From the NCBI GenBank assembly GCA_022827885.1, contig JAJEIP010000011.1, positions 1 to 64,000 on the forward strand: DNA of 64,000 nucleotides. The letters are read 5' to 3'. Of the stretch, positions 50,233 to 58,195 are shown piece after piece. Within the stretch, counting starts at the first letter, position 1, and every line of letters starts with the position of its first letter. The translations under genes were made by a program, and so were the position numbers. Source of the DNA: Candidatus Poribacteria bacterium (GTDB lineage: Bacteria; Poribacteria; WGA-4E; WGA-3G). A model generated the notes under the pieces. The model saw nothing but the letters and a program-made list of their open reading frames with translations, had not been told where the DNA came from and searched no databases.

Positions 50233-52866
50233 TTAAGCATCAGCCTCAATCACAGCCTGTGCTGCAGCGAGACGTGCAATCGGGACCCGGAACGGGGAAC
50301 ACGATACGTAATCGAATTCTAATCCGTGACAGAACTTCACAGAATGCGGTTCGCCACCGTGCTCACCACAGATACCAACTTTCAGGTCAGGACGTGTTGC
50401 GCGCCCTTTTTCGGAACCGATTTGCAAGAGACTACCGACACCCTCTTGGTCCAGAACCTGGAACGGGTCGTATTCAAGCACGCCGTTTCTGACGTAGTCA
50501 TCGAGGAACTTCGCTGCGTCGTCACGGCTCATCCCGAAGGTCGTCTGGGTGAGGTCGTTCGTCCCGTAGGAGAAAAACTCCGCTTCGGCAGCGATTTTAT
50601 CAGCGGTGAGTGCTGCGCGAGGCAATTCGATCATCGTGCCGATAAGATACGCCACGCGGGTGCCTGATTCCTTGAAGACGGCTTCAGCGGTATCCACGAC
50701 AACTTCGCGCTGTAGGGATAATTCGTTGATGTGCCCAACGAGCGGGATCATAATCTCTGGCAACACAGTGATACCCCGTTTTGAGACATCAACAGCGGCT
50801 TCAAAGATCGCGCGGGCTTGCATTTCGGTTATCTCTGGATAGACAATACCGAGCCTACATCCACGGTGTCCAAGCATCGGGTTGAATTCGTGTAATTCTT
50901 CAACACGCTCACGGAGTTTCTGTGGCTCAACGTTAATTCGCCCTGCGAGTTCAAGGATTTCGGATTCGCTTTTGGGTAAGAACTCGTGAAGCGGCGGATC
51001 GAGCGTCCGGATCGTAACCGGGTAGCCTGCCATCGCCTCAAAGATACCGATGAAATCTGAACGTTGATGCGGCAGCAATTTCGCCAACGCTACTTCGCGT
51101 TCTGCCGTCTCATCGGCGAGAATCATCTCACGGATGGCATCAATCCCCGCACCGAAGAACATGTGCTCAGTCCGGCAAAGCCCGATGCCTTCTGCGCCAA
51201 ATTGTCTGGCGTTTGTGGCATCTTCGGGGGTATCCGCATTCGTGCGGACACCTAACGAGCGGACTTCGTCTGCCCACTCCATGAGCGTTCCGAATTGTCC
51301 ACTCAATTCGGGTTGGATGAGTGCCACCTGTCCATTGAGAACATCACCTGTGGATCCGTTAAGCGTGATGTAATCGCCTTCGGCGTAGCGTTTCCCTTCA
51401 GCATAAAATTCCAAGGCTTCTTCGTTGATAAACAGAGCAGAGCAACCGGCGACACACGATTTTCCCATACCGCGTGCGACGACGGCGGCGTGACTCGTCA
51501 TGCCCCCGCGTGCCGTGAGGATACCCTCTGCGGCGTCCATACCCCCGATATCCTCTGGTGATGTTTCAGTTCGGACGAGGATGACCTTTTCGCCAGCGGC
51601 GGCAAGCTCTTCGGCGTGGAGTGCGGTGAAGACAACCTTACCGACGGCAGCCCCTGGAGAGGCAGGTAAACCTTGGGCGATAATCTCAACGTCTGCCGCT
51701 GGGTCAACGCTTGGATGCAACAGTTGATCCAAGTCGTTCGCGGGGACGCGTGTCAAGGCGGTCTGTTTATCGATCAAGCCTTCCTCAACCATCTCAACAG
51801 CGATACGGACGGCGGCTTGACCCGTGCGTTTTCCGTTACGGGTCTGGAGCATGTAAAGCTTACTGTCTTGAATCGTAAATTCCACATCCTGCATGTCGGT
51901 ATAGTGCTTCTCAAGCCGCAAACCGATATCGACCAATTCATCGTAAGCCTCGGGCAAGATGTTTCTCAATTCGATGACTGGCAGTGGGGTGCGGATACCC
52001 GCCACTACGTCTTCGCCCTGTGCGTTAATGAGAAATTCGCCATAAAATTGGTTCGCGCCGGTCGAGGGATTACGCGTGAAAGCGACCCCTGAACCGGAGG
52101 TCCCGCCCATATTTCCGAACACCATCGCTTGGACGTTGACAGCCGTGCGTCCGAGTTCTTCAGAAATATCGTTGAGACGGCGGTAGGTAATCGCCCGTTG
52201 GTTTCCAGAGGATTCAAAGACGGCGTCCCGTGCCATGTCTAATTGCTTGCGCGGTTCATCAGGAAAATCGCTACCTGTGCGCTGTTTGACAGCGTGCTTG
52301 AATTCCGCAACGAGTGCCACTAAATCGTCGGCTTCTAATTCGGTATCTAATGTAACACCTTTCGCCTCTTTCTTTTCTTCAAGGAGATGCTCAAATTCAT
52401 CGTGATCGACATTAAGGACAACGTTTCCGAACATCTGGACGAACCGCCGGTATGAATCGTAAGCAAAACGTTCGTTTTCAGATCTGGCGATAAGTCCTTT
52501 AACGGCATCGTCATTTAAGCCGAGGTTAAGGATCGTGTCCATCATACCGGGCATTGAGACAGCGGCACCAGAGCGGACAGAGAGCAGGAGTGGATTTTCG
52601 GTATCACCGAACTTCGCGCCGAGCGCGGCTTCTAATTTCGCAAGATTTTCATCAATCTGTGCGTCAAGTCCGGCGGGGTACTGTTTATCGTTTTCGTAGT
52701 ATAATTTGCAAACCTCAGTGGAGATGGTGAAACCGGGGGGGACGGGTATACCGAGATTGCTCATCTCTGCGAGATTCGCCCCTTTTCCGCCAAGTAGCGT
52801 GCGCATTGTGGCGTTGCCATCACTTTCACCGCCTCCAAAGAAGTAGACATACTTCGGTTGTGACAT
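50233..52866 (-). CDS. ppdK: pyruvate, phosphate dikinase
   Basis: About 877 residues of PPDK, which interconverts pyruvate, ATP and Pi with PEP, AMP and PPi. The N-terminal ATP-grasp starts GGKGANLAEMSNLGIPVPPG. The swivelling phosphohistidine domain has GILTARGGMTSHAAVVARGM (catalytic His). The C-terminal barrel has LGHRGCRLGIVYPEI and the catalytic Cys in GICGEHGGEP. The length is normal. GGAGG precedes the second ATG. The gene is monocistronic between repeat elements and supports gluconeogenic or PPi-linked glycolysis. Confidence 0.96.
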   Translation of the reverse strand: MSQPKYVYFFGGGESDGNATMRTLLGGKGANLAEMSNLGIPVPPGFTISTEVCKLYYENDKQYPAGLDAQIDENLAKLEAALGAKFGDTENPLLLSVRSGAAVSMPGMMDTILNLGLNDDAVKGLIARSENERFAYDSYRRFVQMFGNVVLNVDHDEFEHLLEEKKEAKGVTLDTELEADDLVALVAEFKHAVKQRTGSDFPDEPRKQLDMARDAVFESSGNQRAITYRRLNDISEELGRTAVNVQAMVFGNMGGTSGSGVAFTRNPSTGANQFYGEFLINAQGEDVVAGIRTPLPVIELRNILPEAYDELVDIGLRLEKHYTDMQDVEFTIQDSKLYMLQTRNGKRTGQAAVRIAVEMVEEGLIDKQTALTRVPANDLDQLLHPSVDPAADVEIIAQGLPASPGAAVGKVVFTALHAEELAAAGEKVILVRTETSPEDIGGMDAAEGILTARGGMTSHAAVVARGMGKSCVAGCSALFINEEALEFYAEGKRYAEGDYITLNGSTGDVLNGQVALIQPELSGQFGTLMEWADEVRSLGVRTNADTPEDATNARQFGAEGIGLCRTEHMFFGAGIDAIREMILADETAEREVALAKLLPHQRSDFIGIFEAMAGYPVTIRTLDPPLHEFLPKSESEILELAGRINVEPQKLRERVEELHEFNPMLGHRGCRLGIVYPEITEMQARAIFEAAVDVSKRGITVLPEIMIPLVGHINELSLQREVVVDTAEAVFKESGTRVAYLIGTMIELPRAALTADKIAAEAEFFSYGTNDLTQTTFGMSRDDAAKFLDDYVRNGVLEYDPFQVLDQEGVGSLLQIGSEKGRATRPDLKVGICGEHGGEPHSVKFCHGLEFDYVSCSPFRVPIARLAAAQAVIEADA

Positions 52867-52914
52867 CAAAAGCCTCCTATTATTGGTTATCAGTTATCAG
52901 TTTTCAGTGAATCA

Positions 52915-53068
52915 GAAAGTTTGCAAGTGTGTTAAAGTTTGGAAAATAAAAAAGTTTTGAAGTGTGCTAAAGTTTGCAAGTGCCTAAAGTTGTAAAAGGG
53001 ACTTAGATGGTCAAACATCTCTTGAAACTTTACAGACTTTAGGCATTTTAGAACACTTTACAGACTTA
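52915..53068. repeat. dispersed inverted-repeat element, family A copy 3
   Basis: AAAGTTTGCAAGTGTGTTAAAG and AAGTGTGCTAAAGTTTGCAAG are at the left; CTTTACAGACTTTAGGC and TTTAGAACACTTTACAGAC are at the right as near-complements. It shares words with 18113-18261. A 17-base word TGGTTATCAGTTATCAG at 52884-52900 recurs exactly at 58183-58199. Confidence 0.7.
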
Positions 53069-53086
53069 TTGAGGACCGACAACTCT

Positions 53087-54445
53087 TTAGATTGAATAAA
53101 TTGTTCGACTTGCTTCGTCAAATTCGGGTTTAAAAGGATCTGTTGAGAGGTAAAGAATCTGATACGGTTCATAAAGTTGAATGTAGCTCCAATTGACACC
53201 GCAGAGGACTTTTCCCTCGTTAACTTTCTTGATAAATTTCCCGCGGAATTTCGCTCGGGTCCGTTCAGGTGGAAATTGCTCAGCATGGCGAATCTGTTCA
53301 TCTCTAACAATTCGCTCGGTTTCTGATCGGTTTTCAAGGGCGTAGTAGAGACTTTCGCTCTGACGGACGTTGTGGTATTTTAAATCTAAGTGTTTTACCT
53401 GTGGGGCATCCCATTCAAGTCCACGCTTTGTGAGGTAGGTCTGCAACCACTTCCACTTAATGACCCAGTCCAATTCTCTGTCCAACTGCATCGGATCGCT
53501 TTCCAAGCAGGTCAGGACGTATTCCCAGCGTGCCATTATTTGGTTCGTCGTTGAATCGGATTCGGCTTGTTCCAGATATCGCTTTGCGCATTCTAAATAT
53601 TGCCACTGTAGTTCGACAGCAGTCAGTCGCTTTCCATTTTGGAGTTCGATGGGATGTGTACATGTAATATCGTCGGAAATATCACGAATCGCTTTGACAG
53701 GATTGCGGAGTGCGAAGCGCTGCTCAATGAAGTTATCTTCTATCATGCGGAGGATAATACCGGTTGTCCCTACCTTCAAAAAAGTCGAAAACTCGGACAT
53801 GTTGGAATCCCCGACGATGACGTGTAAGCGTCTGTACTTTTCTCGGTCGGCATGGGGTTCATCGCGTGTGTTGATAATCCCGCGTGCCGTTGTTGTACCG
53901 ATGGAAATTTCCTCTCGGATGTGTTCGGCACGTTGCGAAATTGCGTAGTAACCCCGATAACTCGGTTTGATTTTTCCGGCGCCTGCGAAAACCTGTCGCG
54001 TTACAAAAAAGGGGATCAGCTTCGATGCCAACTGGCGGAAATCCACATGTCGTTCCATCAAATAATTTTCGTGGCATCCATAAGTATTTCCGGGGGTATC
54101 CAAATTGTTTTTAAAGATAGAAATCTTTCCATAGAACCCGTCGTTGCGCATGCTCCGTTCCGCAGTGCTGGCGAGTCGTGTAATAATGCGTTCGCCGGCT
54201 TTATCGTGAGCGACGAGTTCAGTAACATCATCGCATTCAGGAGTCGCGTATTCCGGGTGACATCCGATGTCTTGGTAGAATCTGGCACCGTTTTCCAGGA
54301 AGACATCGGGATACATTCTCCCAGCGACGATTTCACGGAAAAGGTACATTACGACGTTCTGAACGGTGAGGGTCTTTCTACGCGGGGCATCAGGGGTCCA
54401 GATGATCCCAAATTCAGTTTCTAATCCGTAAATTCTACGTTTCAT
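53087..54445 (-). CDS. pafA: Pup ligase PafA
   Basis: A 452-residue glutamine-synthetase-fold ligase that joins the Pup C-terminal glutamate to substrate lysines using ATP. RIYGLETEFGIIW carries the Mg-binding Glu pair at the N-terminus, NTRDEPHADREKYRRLHVIVGDSNMSE is the conserved core and ILYLSTDPFKPEFDEASRTI the C-terminal domain. It lacks the Dop insertion loop. Start ATG follows CCGCAAGGTAAATTAAAAAA, the recurrent leader. It is the last gene of the proteasome locus. Confidence 0.93.
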   Translation of the reverse strand: MKRRIYGLETEFGIIWTPDAPRRKTLTVQNVVMYLFREIVAGRMYPDVFLENGARFYQDIGCHPEYATPECDDVTELVAHDKAGERIITRLASTAERSMRNDGFYGKISIFKNNLDTPGNTYGCHENYLMERHVDFRQLASKLIPFFVTRQVFAGAGKIKPSYRGYYAISQRAEHIREEISIGTTTARGIINTRDEPHADREKYRRLHVIVGDSNMSEFSTFLKVGTTGIILRMIEDNFIEQRFALRNPVKAIRDISDDITCTHPIELQNGKRLTAVELQWQYLECAKRYLEQAESDSTTNQIMARWEYVLTCLESDPMQLDRELDWVIKWKWLQTYLTKRGLEWDAPQVKHLDLKYHNVRQSESLYYALENRSETERIVRDEQIRHAEQFPPERTRAKFRGKFIKKVNEGKVLCGVNWSYIQLYEPYQILYLSTDPFKPEFDEASRTIYSI

Positions 54446-54572
54446 TTTTTTAATTTACCTTGCGGTTCGGGCAGGCAGTTTTTTTCAAGAACGATCCGTT
54501 CTGTATATCCGCCCGGCGCGTTGCTTGGGCTTATGATCTTTGGACCCTGCGCATAGCCTCACAGCAAAAAAA

Positions 54573-55292
54573 TTAGGATAACAACCTTGCCACCTCGTCA
54601 GTAGAGAGTCGTCGAAATTTTCGGCGTTCGGCGGTTTGTTCAAGACATGCCACTTCTATGGTTTCTGGGGTGATTTCATAGTCATCTTCGCTATCGGTTT
54701 CAACGGTTTGAAAAGTCTCTGTTACCAATTGGAGTGCGGCTGCCATTTCCAAACCATCTGTATACCGCTGTTCCAAAAGTTCCGTGATCGTTGTGGCACG
54801 TCCGCCAATAACGGCGTACTTCTCCTCTTCGGAATAGATGCCATCAAATGCAATATGGTAAATCTGATTTCGCTGCGTCCCGGAATGTGTTGAGGCATCG
54901 GGGATCCCTATCTCACAGACAAGGAGTTCGATCTCCAAGGGTTTCGCGTCCCAGGCTTGTGCGACGGCACCCATGTGCTGTGAATAGAGGTTCGTCAGCC
55001 ATTTCGCGGTGACATCTTCACGGTAGTAGCGAAAACCTTTAATTTCTGATTCGCGAATGCCAGCGACGCGTAATGCCTCGTATTCAGCGATTCTACCTGC
55101 CGCCGCGAGCGCAATCCTGTCATAAATTTCGGAAATCTTAAAGGTCGTTTTGCGTGGATTCTCGGCAACCATCAGGAGTCCATCCCGGAATTCTAAGACG
55201 ACGACCTCTTTCGCCTGGGCGATGCCGCGACGGACGAAATCCTCTTTATCCTGACGGATCTGTTCCGGTGAAACATAATAAGGTGTGGACAT
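54573..55292 (-). CDS. prcA: proteasome alpha subunit
   Basis: About 239 residues from the ATG at 55292 (MSTPYYVSPEQIRQDK), preferred over a TTG that adds 26 atypical residues. The alpha-type N-terminal helix (EQIRQDKEDFVRRGIAQAKE) that gates the chamber is clear, followed by VVLEFRDGLLMVAENP and SEIYDRIALAAAG. There is no catalytic Thr, as expected. Alpha rings dock the ARC/Mpa ATPase through hydrophobic pockets. The C-terminal tail is acidic, then basic (ERRKFRRLSTDEVARLLS). Confidence 0.93.
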   Translation of the reverse strand: MSTPYYVSPEQIRQDKEDFVRRGIAQAKEVVVLEFRDGLLMVAENPRKTTFKISEIYDRIALAAAGRIAEYEALRVAGIRESEIKGFRYYREDVTAKWLTNLYSQHMGAVAQAWDAKPLEIELLVCEIGIPDASTHSGTQRNQIYHIAFDGIYSEEEKYAVIGGRATTITELLEQRYTDGLEMAAALQLVTETFQTVETDSEDDYEITPETIEVACLEQTAERRKFRRLSTDEVARLLS

Positions 55293-55396
55293 GTCTGTAT
55301 CTTTCAGATTCCAAGGAGCAAAGACGAACGCGGGTGTCTCGTTACACGTGGGAATCGGGTTTCCCGTCAATCCGTGTTGCGAGATTCTTTCGTTCT

Positions 55397-56194
55397 CTAC
55401 ATGAGACGCGATATGAGGTCCCGGTAGAGCTCTTCTACAGTAGCCTCAGGAATCTCGGCGACTCCTTCTTCAGTAATAGTGTAAAGCGTTGGGAAAATTT
55501 TCCGGATGAGATCAGGACCGCCTGTTGCGATATCTTCATCGGCAGCGTCCCAAAGAGCTTCCGCGACACTCTCTAATGCCTCTTGACGCGAAATCTCTGG
55601 CGTGTACCGTTTTTTTAGGGTTGTACGGGCATCCTTACCACCGGAACCGATTGCGTAATAGGTGTCTTCCTCGTAACGGCCCCCGATAGCATCGTATTTA
55701 AAAATTCTACCGCGTTGCCGTTTCAAATCATAACCGGCGAAGAGTGGCAAGACAATTAAGCCCTGCATGGCAAGCGCTAAGTTAGAGCGGACCAAGTGTG
55801 AAAGGAAATTCGCTTGCCCTTCAAGACTGAGGCTCATCCCTTCTGTTTTTTCGTAAAATTCGACCTCAACTTGGAAGAGTTTTGCCATCTCAATACAGGG
55901 ACCAGCGGCACCCGCAACAGCGATTGCCGAGTGCCGATCTACTGGATAGACTTTCTGAATTCGCCGTTCGCCGACCTGATACCCTTCTGTTGCCTGCCGG
56001 TCACCCGCCATGATGACACCCGCATTATAAACAACCGCTAAAACGGTGGTGCCTTCGTAAGAACGCAATGACGACTCGGATATGTGAGCACGTGAAACGG
56101 CATCAGGCGCATCGGACATCGCCAATAATTCAGGGTGGCGACGCTTGAGAATTTGGAGAAAGTCAGAAGTGCCATAATCATCGAGGTCAAGCAC
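55397..56194 (-). CDS. prcB: proteasome beta subunit
   Basis: A 265-residue precursor with a 48-residue propeptide. EGTTVLAVVYNAGVIMAGDR puts the nucleophile Thr49 after Gly48, where self-cleavage would expose it. AIAVAGAAGPCIEMAK, YYAIGSGGKDA and the conserved Asp/Lys positions of the active site follow. The start is GTG, 2 bases after the pup stop, with GGAGG overlapping the end of pup, so the two are tightly coupled. It forms the proteolytic chamber with PrcA. Confidence 0.94.
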   Translation of the reverse strand: MLDLDDYGTSDFLQILKRRHPELLAMSDAPDAVSRAHISESSLRSYEGTTVLAVVYNAGVIMAGDRQATEGYQVGERRIQKVYPVDRHSAIAVAGAAGPCIEMAKLFQVEVEFYEKTEGMSLSLEGQANFLSHLVRSNLALAMQGLIVLPLFAGYDLKRQRGRIFKYDAIGGRYEEDTYYAIGSGGKDARTTLKKRYTPEISRQEALESVAEALWDAADEDIATGGPDLIRKIFPTLYTITEEGVAEIPEATVEELYRDLISRLM

Positions 56195-56196
56195 TC

Positions 56197-56394
56197 CTAC
56201 TGCCCTCCTCGTTGGATGTAGTTTTCGACGAATTCCTGTGAGTCTTCTTCCAAGATTTCATCGATTTCGTCAAGAAGTGAGTCTAAGTCTTCGACGAACT
56301 CCTCGTCCATTTCGCTTGATTTGACATTCAGTTCAATCTCTTCGGTTTCATCGACAGGAGGATTGACCTGTTCCTGTTGTTTTTCAGTCGACAT
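56197..56394 (-). CDS. pup: prokaryotic ubiquitin-like protein (Pup/UBact type)
   Basis: A 65-residue acidic, disordered protein whose C-terminus is ENYIQRGGQ. The terminal Gly-Gly-Gln means Dop must deamidate Gln65 to Glu before PafA can attach it. The helix that binds the ATPase coiled coil is EEFVEDLDSLLDEIDEILEE. The QRGG-Q end and phylum fit the UBact variant described for Gram-negative lineages. There is only one lysine, Lys25, outside the N-terminal tail. AAGGA precedes the ATG. Confidence 0.93.
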   Translation of the reverse strand: MSTEKQQEQVNPPVDETEEIELNVKSSEMDEEFVEDLDSLLDEIDEILEEDSQEFVENYIQRGGQ

Positions 56395-56421
56395 GATGTT
56401 CTGTTCCTTTTAACCTGAGCA

Positions 56422-56623
56422 TTTCTATAAAAATCTATAGAAATCTCGGTTTGCACGCCCCTTTGGAGCATGGTGAAACCTACAAAGTTAGTGCCCAGAC
56501 ACTAACGCTCTTAGCTTCCGAGTGTCCTCACAGGGTCTGGGTTCGTCTCACTCGCGTATGAACCCATCGCAGTAGAACCGACAGGGTTATTATCGGGTGT
56601 GCTTGGTTTTTACACGATGCTAC
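56422..56623. other. structured leader between dop and pup
   Basis: This 200-base gap has several perfect pairings: TTTCTATA/TATAGAAA (56422-56443), GTTAGTG/CACTAAC (56487-56506), TGGGTTC/GAACCCA (56538-56566) and CCGA/TCGG (56578-56596). CATCG-CAGTAG (56565-56575) and CGATG-CTACTG (56615-56625) are complementary in 1-2-1'-2' order, an H-type pseudoknot. It would be the pup 5' leader on the minus strand. No protein is encoded. Confidence 0.55.
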
Positions 56624-56672
56624 TGGATACGGTAGAGGGGAATTGAACCCCCGAAACGCCTACGTTTACCGC
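56624..56672 (-). ncRNA. tRNA-like element overlapping the dop stop
   Basis: Minus strand GCGGTA (56672-56667) pairs with TACCGT (56634-56629 side). Inside are a small hairpin AACG-TAGG-CGTT and a perfect T-arm, GGGG-GTTCAATT-CCCC, whose GGTTCAATTCC fits the tRNA/tmRNA B-box. CCA occurs at 56626-56624. There is no D or anticodon arm. It resembles the 3' end of tmRNA, but the rest of a tmRNA is not in place. Confidence 0.4.
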
Positions 56673-58174
56673 TTTGATCGGAGTTTTTTAACGAGTTCGT
56701 CTGCTGTGCAGTTGTTCAGCAACTCCCCAACGATCTGTTGGGTGCCAAAATGCGGACGATCCATCATAATTTTATCAAAGCTTCTTCGATCTTTACCAAG
56801 AAAAATCATTGAGTTCCAACTTGCGCTGTAAATGTGATTTGGAAACTTCCGTAAACAGGTCCCCCGAAAATATGCACGGGTATCCACGGGCGGATAGTGC
56901 ATCGCGTGCACAATCTCTTCGTGGTTGAGCAACCGTTTCACATGTCCGTTTTTCAGCAATCTAATGTAAAGTCCTTTGTCGGGACGGATATCGTGATACT
57001 GTAAGTCAAGCATTTGGACGTGCGCGTCCGTCCATTGGTATCCGTGTCGTTTGCGATACGCCTCTATTAATTTCTTTTTTATGATCCAGTCGAGGTGTTG
57101 ACTGAGCCGCATCGGATCGATTTCTAAGTTGTCAAGCACATATTGCCATTTTTCGAGAACATCTTCAACAACTGGGGTCCGCTCCTCGGTTGTGAGATGT
57201 TGTTGTGCGAGTTTGAGATACGCACGCTGGACTTGTATCGGTGTCCACTGCTCGCCATCTGCGAGTTCTATCTGATTTTTGCACGACAGGTCTCGTGAAA
57301 TACTTTTTATTGCCGCGACGGGATCCTTTAAACCGAATTGTTTGCCGACAACTCCTTTCTCAATCAACTGAAGCACTATGGAGGTAATACCAACTTTAAG
57401 ATAGATGCTGAGTTCGGACATATTAGAATCGCCGACAATAACGTGCAAACGTCGATAGATTTTGTCATCAGCATGCGGTTCATCGCGCGTGTTAATCAAA
57501 GGACGATTCACCATAGTGCTGAGGCCAACCTCTTTCTCAAAAAAATCGGCGCGTTGAGAAATCTGATAGTCTGTTTCGCGACTTCCGTTTTCTGCCCCGA
57601 CTTTACCGCTACCTGTGATAATAATACGGGTAACGAGGAACGGTGTCAACCCATCAACAATCGCATCAAACGGCACTTTACGGGACATAAGATAGTTTTC
57701 ATGGGAACCGTAGCTGTGCCCTTTGTAATCGGTATTATTTTTATAGATGATAATTTCTTGGTTGTCAAGCAAAAGGCGTTCAGCGGTTACCCTACTGACT
57801 TCCAATATTAATTCTCCCGCCTTTTCGTAGAGCAGTAGGTCGCGTGCGTTGGCACATTCCGGTGTGCAATACTCCGGGTGGGCATGGTCCACATAATAAC
57901 GCCCCCCGTTTATCAATATATCATTGACGACACTGTTTGTGTCCGCCTCGCTGATAGGTGTGTCCGCCTCCGCGAGAAACCCACGAGCGTCCATCAGGGG
58001 ACTTTCTTGTTCATAGTCCCACGTGACAGAAGAAGTCGCGCTCGGAGTATCACCCCTTGAAGTTTTATAGGCGTTAACTACCAAGGTGGACGCAGCAACC
58101 GGATCTTGCTCGCGGGCATTTTTGACTGAGATACCATACTCAGTCTCTGTTCCCATTACTATTGGTATTTCCAT
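56666..58174 (-). CDS. dop: Pup deamidase/depupylase Dop
   Basis: A 502-residue paralogue of PafA that deamidates Pup-Gln and removes Pup from substrates. IVMGTETEYGIS is the N-terminal Glu motif. The Dop-specific loop (TSRGDTPSATSSVTWDYEQE) and DARGFLAEADTPISE distinguish it from PafA. NTRDEPHADDKIYRRLHVIVG is the shared core. Gln-ended Pup in the same locus requires this enzyme. The stop lies inside the tRNA-like element. The start is 22 bases after mpa. Confidence 0.93.
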   Translation of the reverse strand: MEIPIVMGTETEYGISVKNAREQDPVAASTLVVNAYKTSRGDTPSATSSVTWDYEQESPLMDARGFLAEADTPISEADTNSVVNDILINGGRYYVDHAHPEYCTPECANARDLLLYEKAGELILEVSRVTAERLLLDNQEIIIYKNNTDYKGHSYGSHENYLMSRKVPFDAIVDGLTPFLVTRIIITGSGKVGAENGSRETDYQISQRADFFEKEVGLSTMVNRPLINTRDEPHADDKIYRRLHVIVGDSNMSELSIYLKVGITSIVLQLIEKGVVGKQFGLKDPVAAIKSISRDLSCKNQIELADGEQWTPIQVQRAYLKLAQQHLTTEERTPVVEDVLEKWQYVLDNLEIDPMRLSQHLDWIIKKKLIEAYRKRHGYQWTDAHVQMLDLQYHDIRPDKGLYIRLLKNGHVKRLLNHEEIVHAMHYPPVDTRAYFRGTCLRKFPNHIYSASWNSMIFLGKDRRSFDKIMMDRPHFGTQQIVGELLNNCTADELVKKLRSKR

Positions 58175-58195
58175 GTTTTTACTGGTTATCAGTTA

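Noticed and set aside
56400-57000. A complete tmRNA between dop and pup
   Set aside because: A normal tmRNA would need its 5' half inside dop, and no tag frame or resume codon is found in either arrangement; reported only as tRNA-like.
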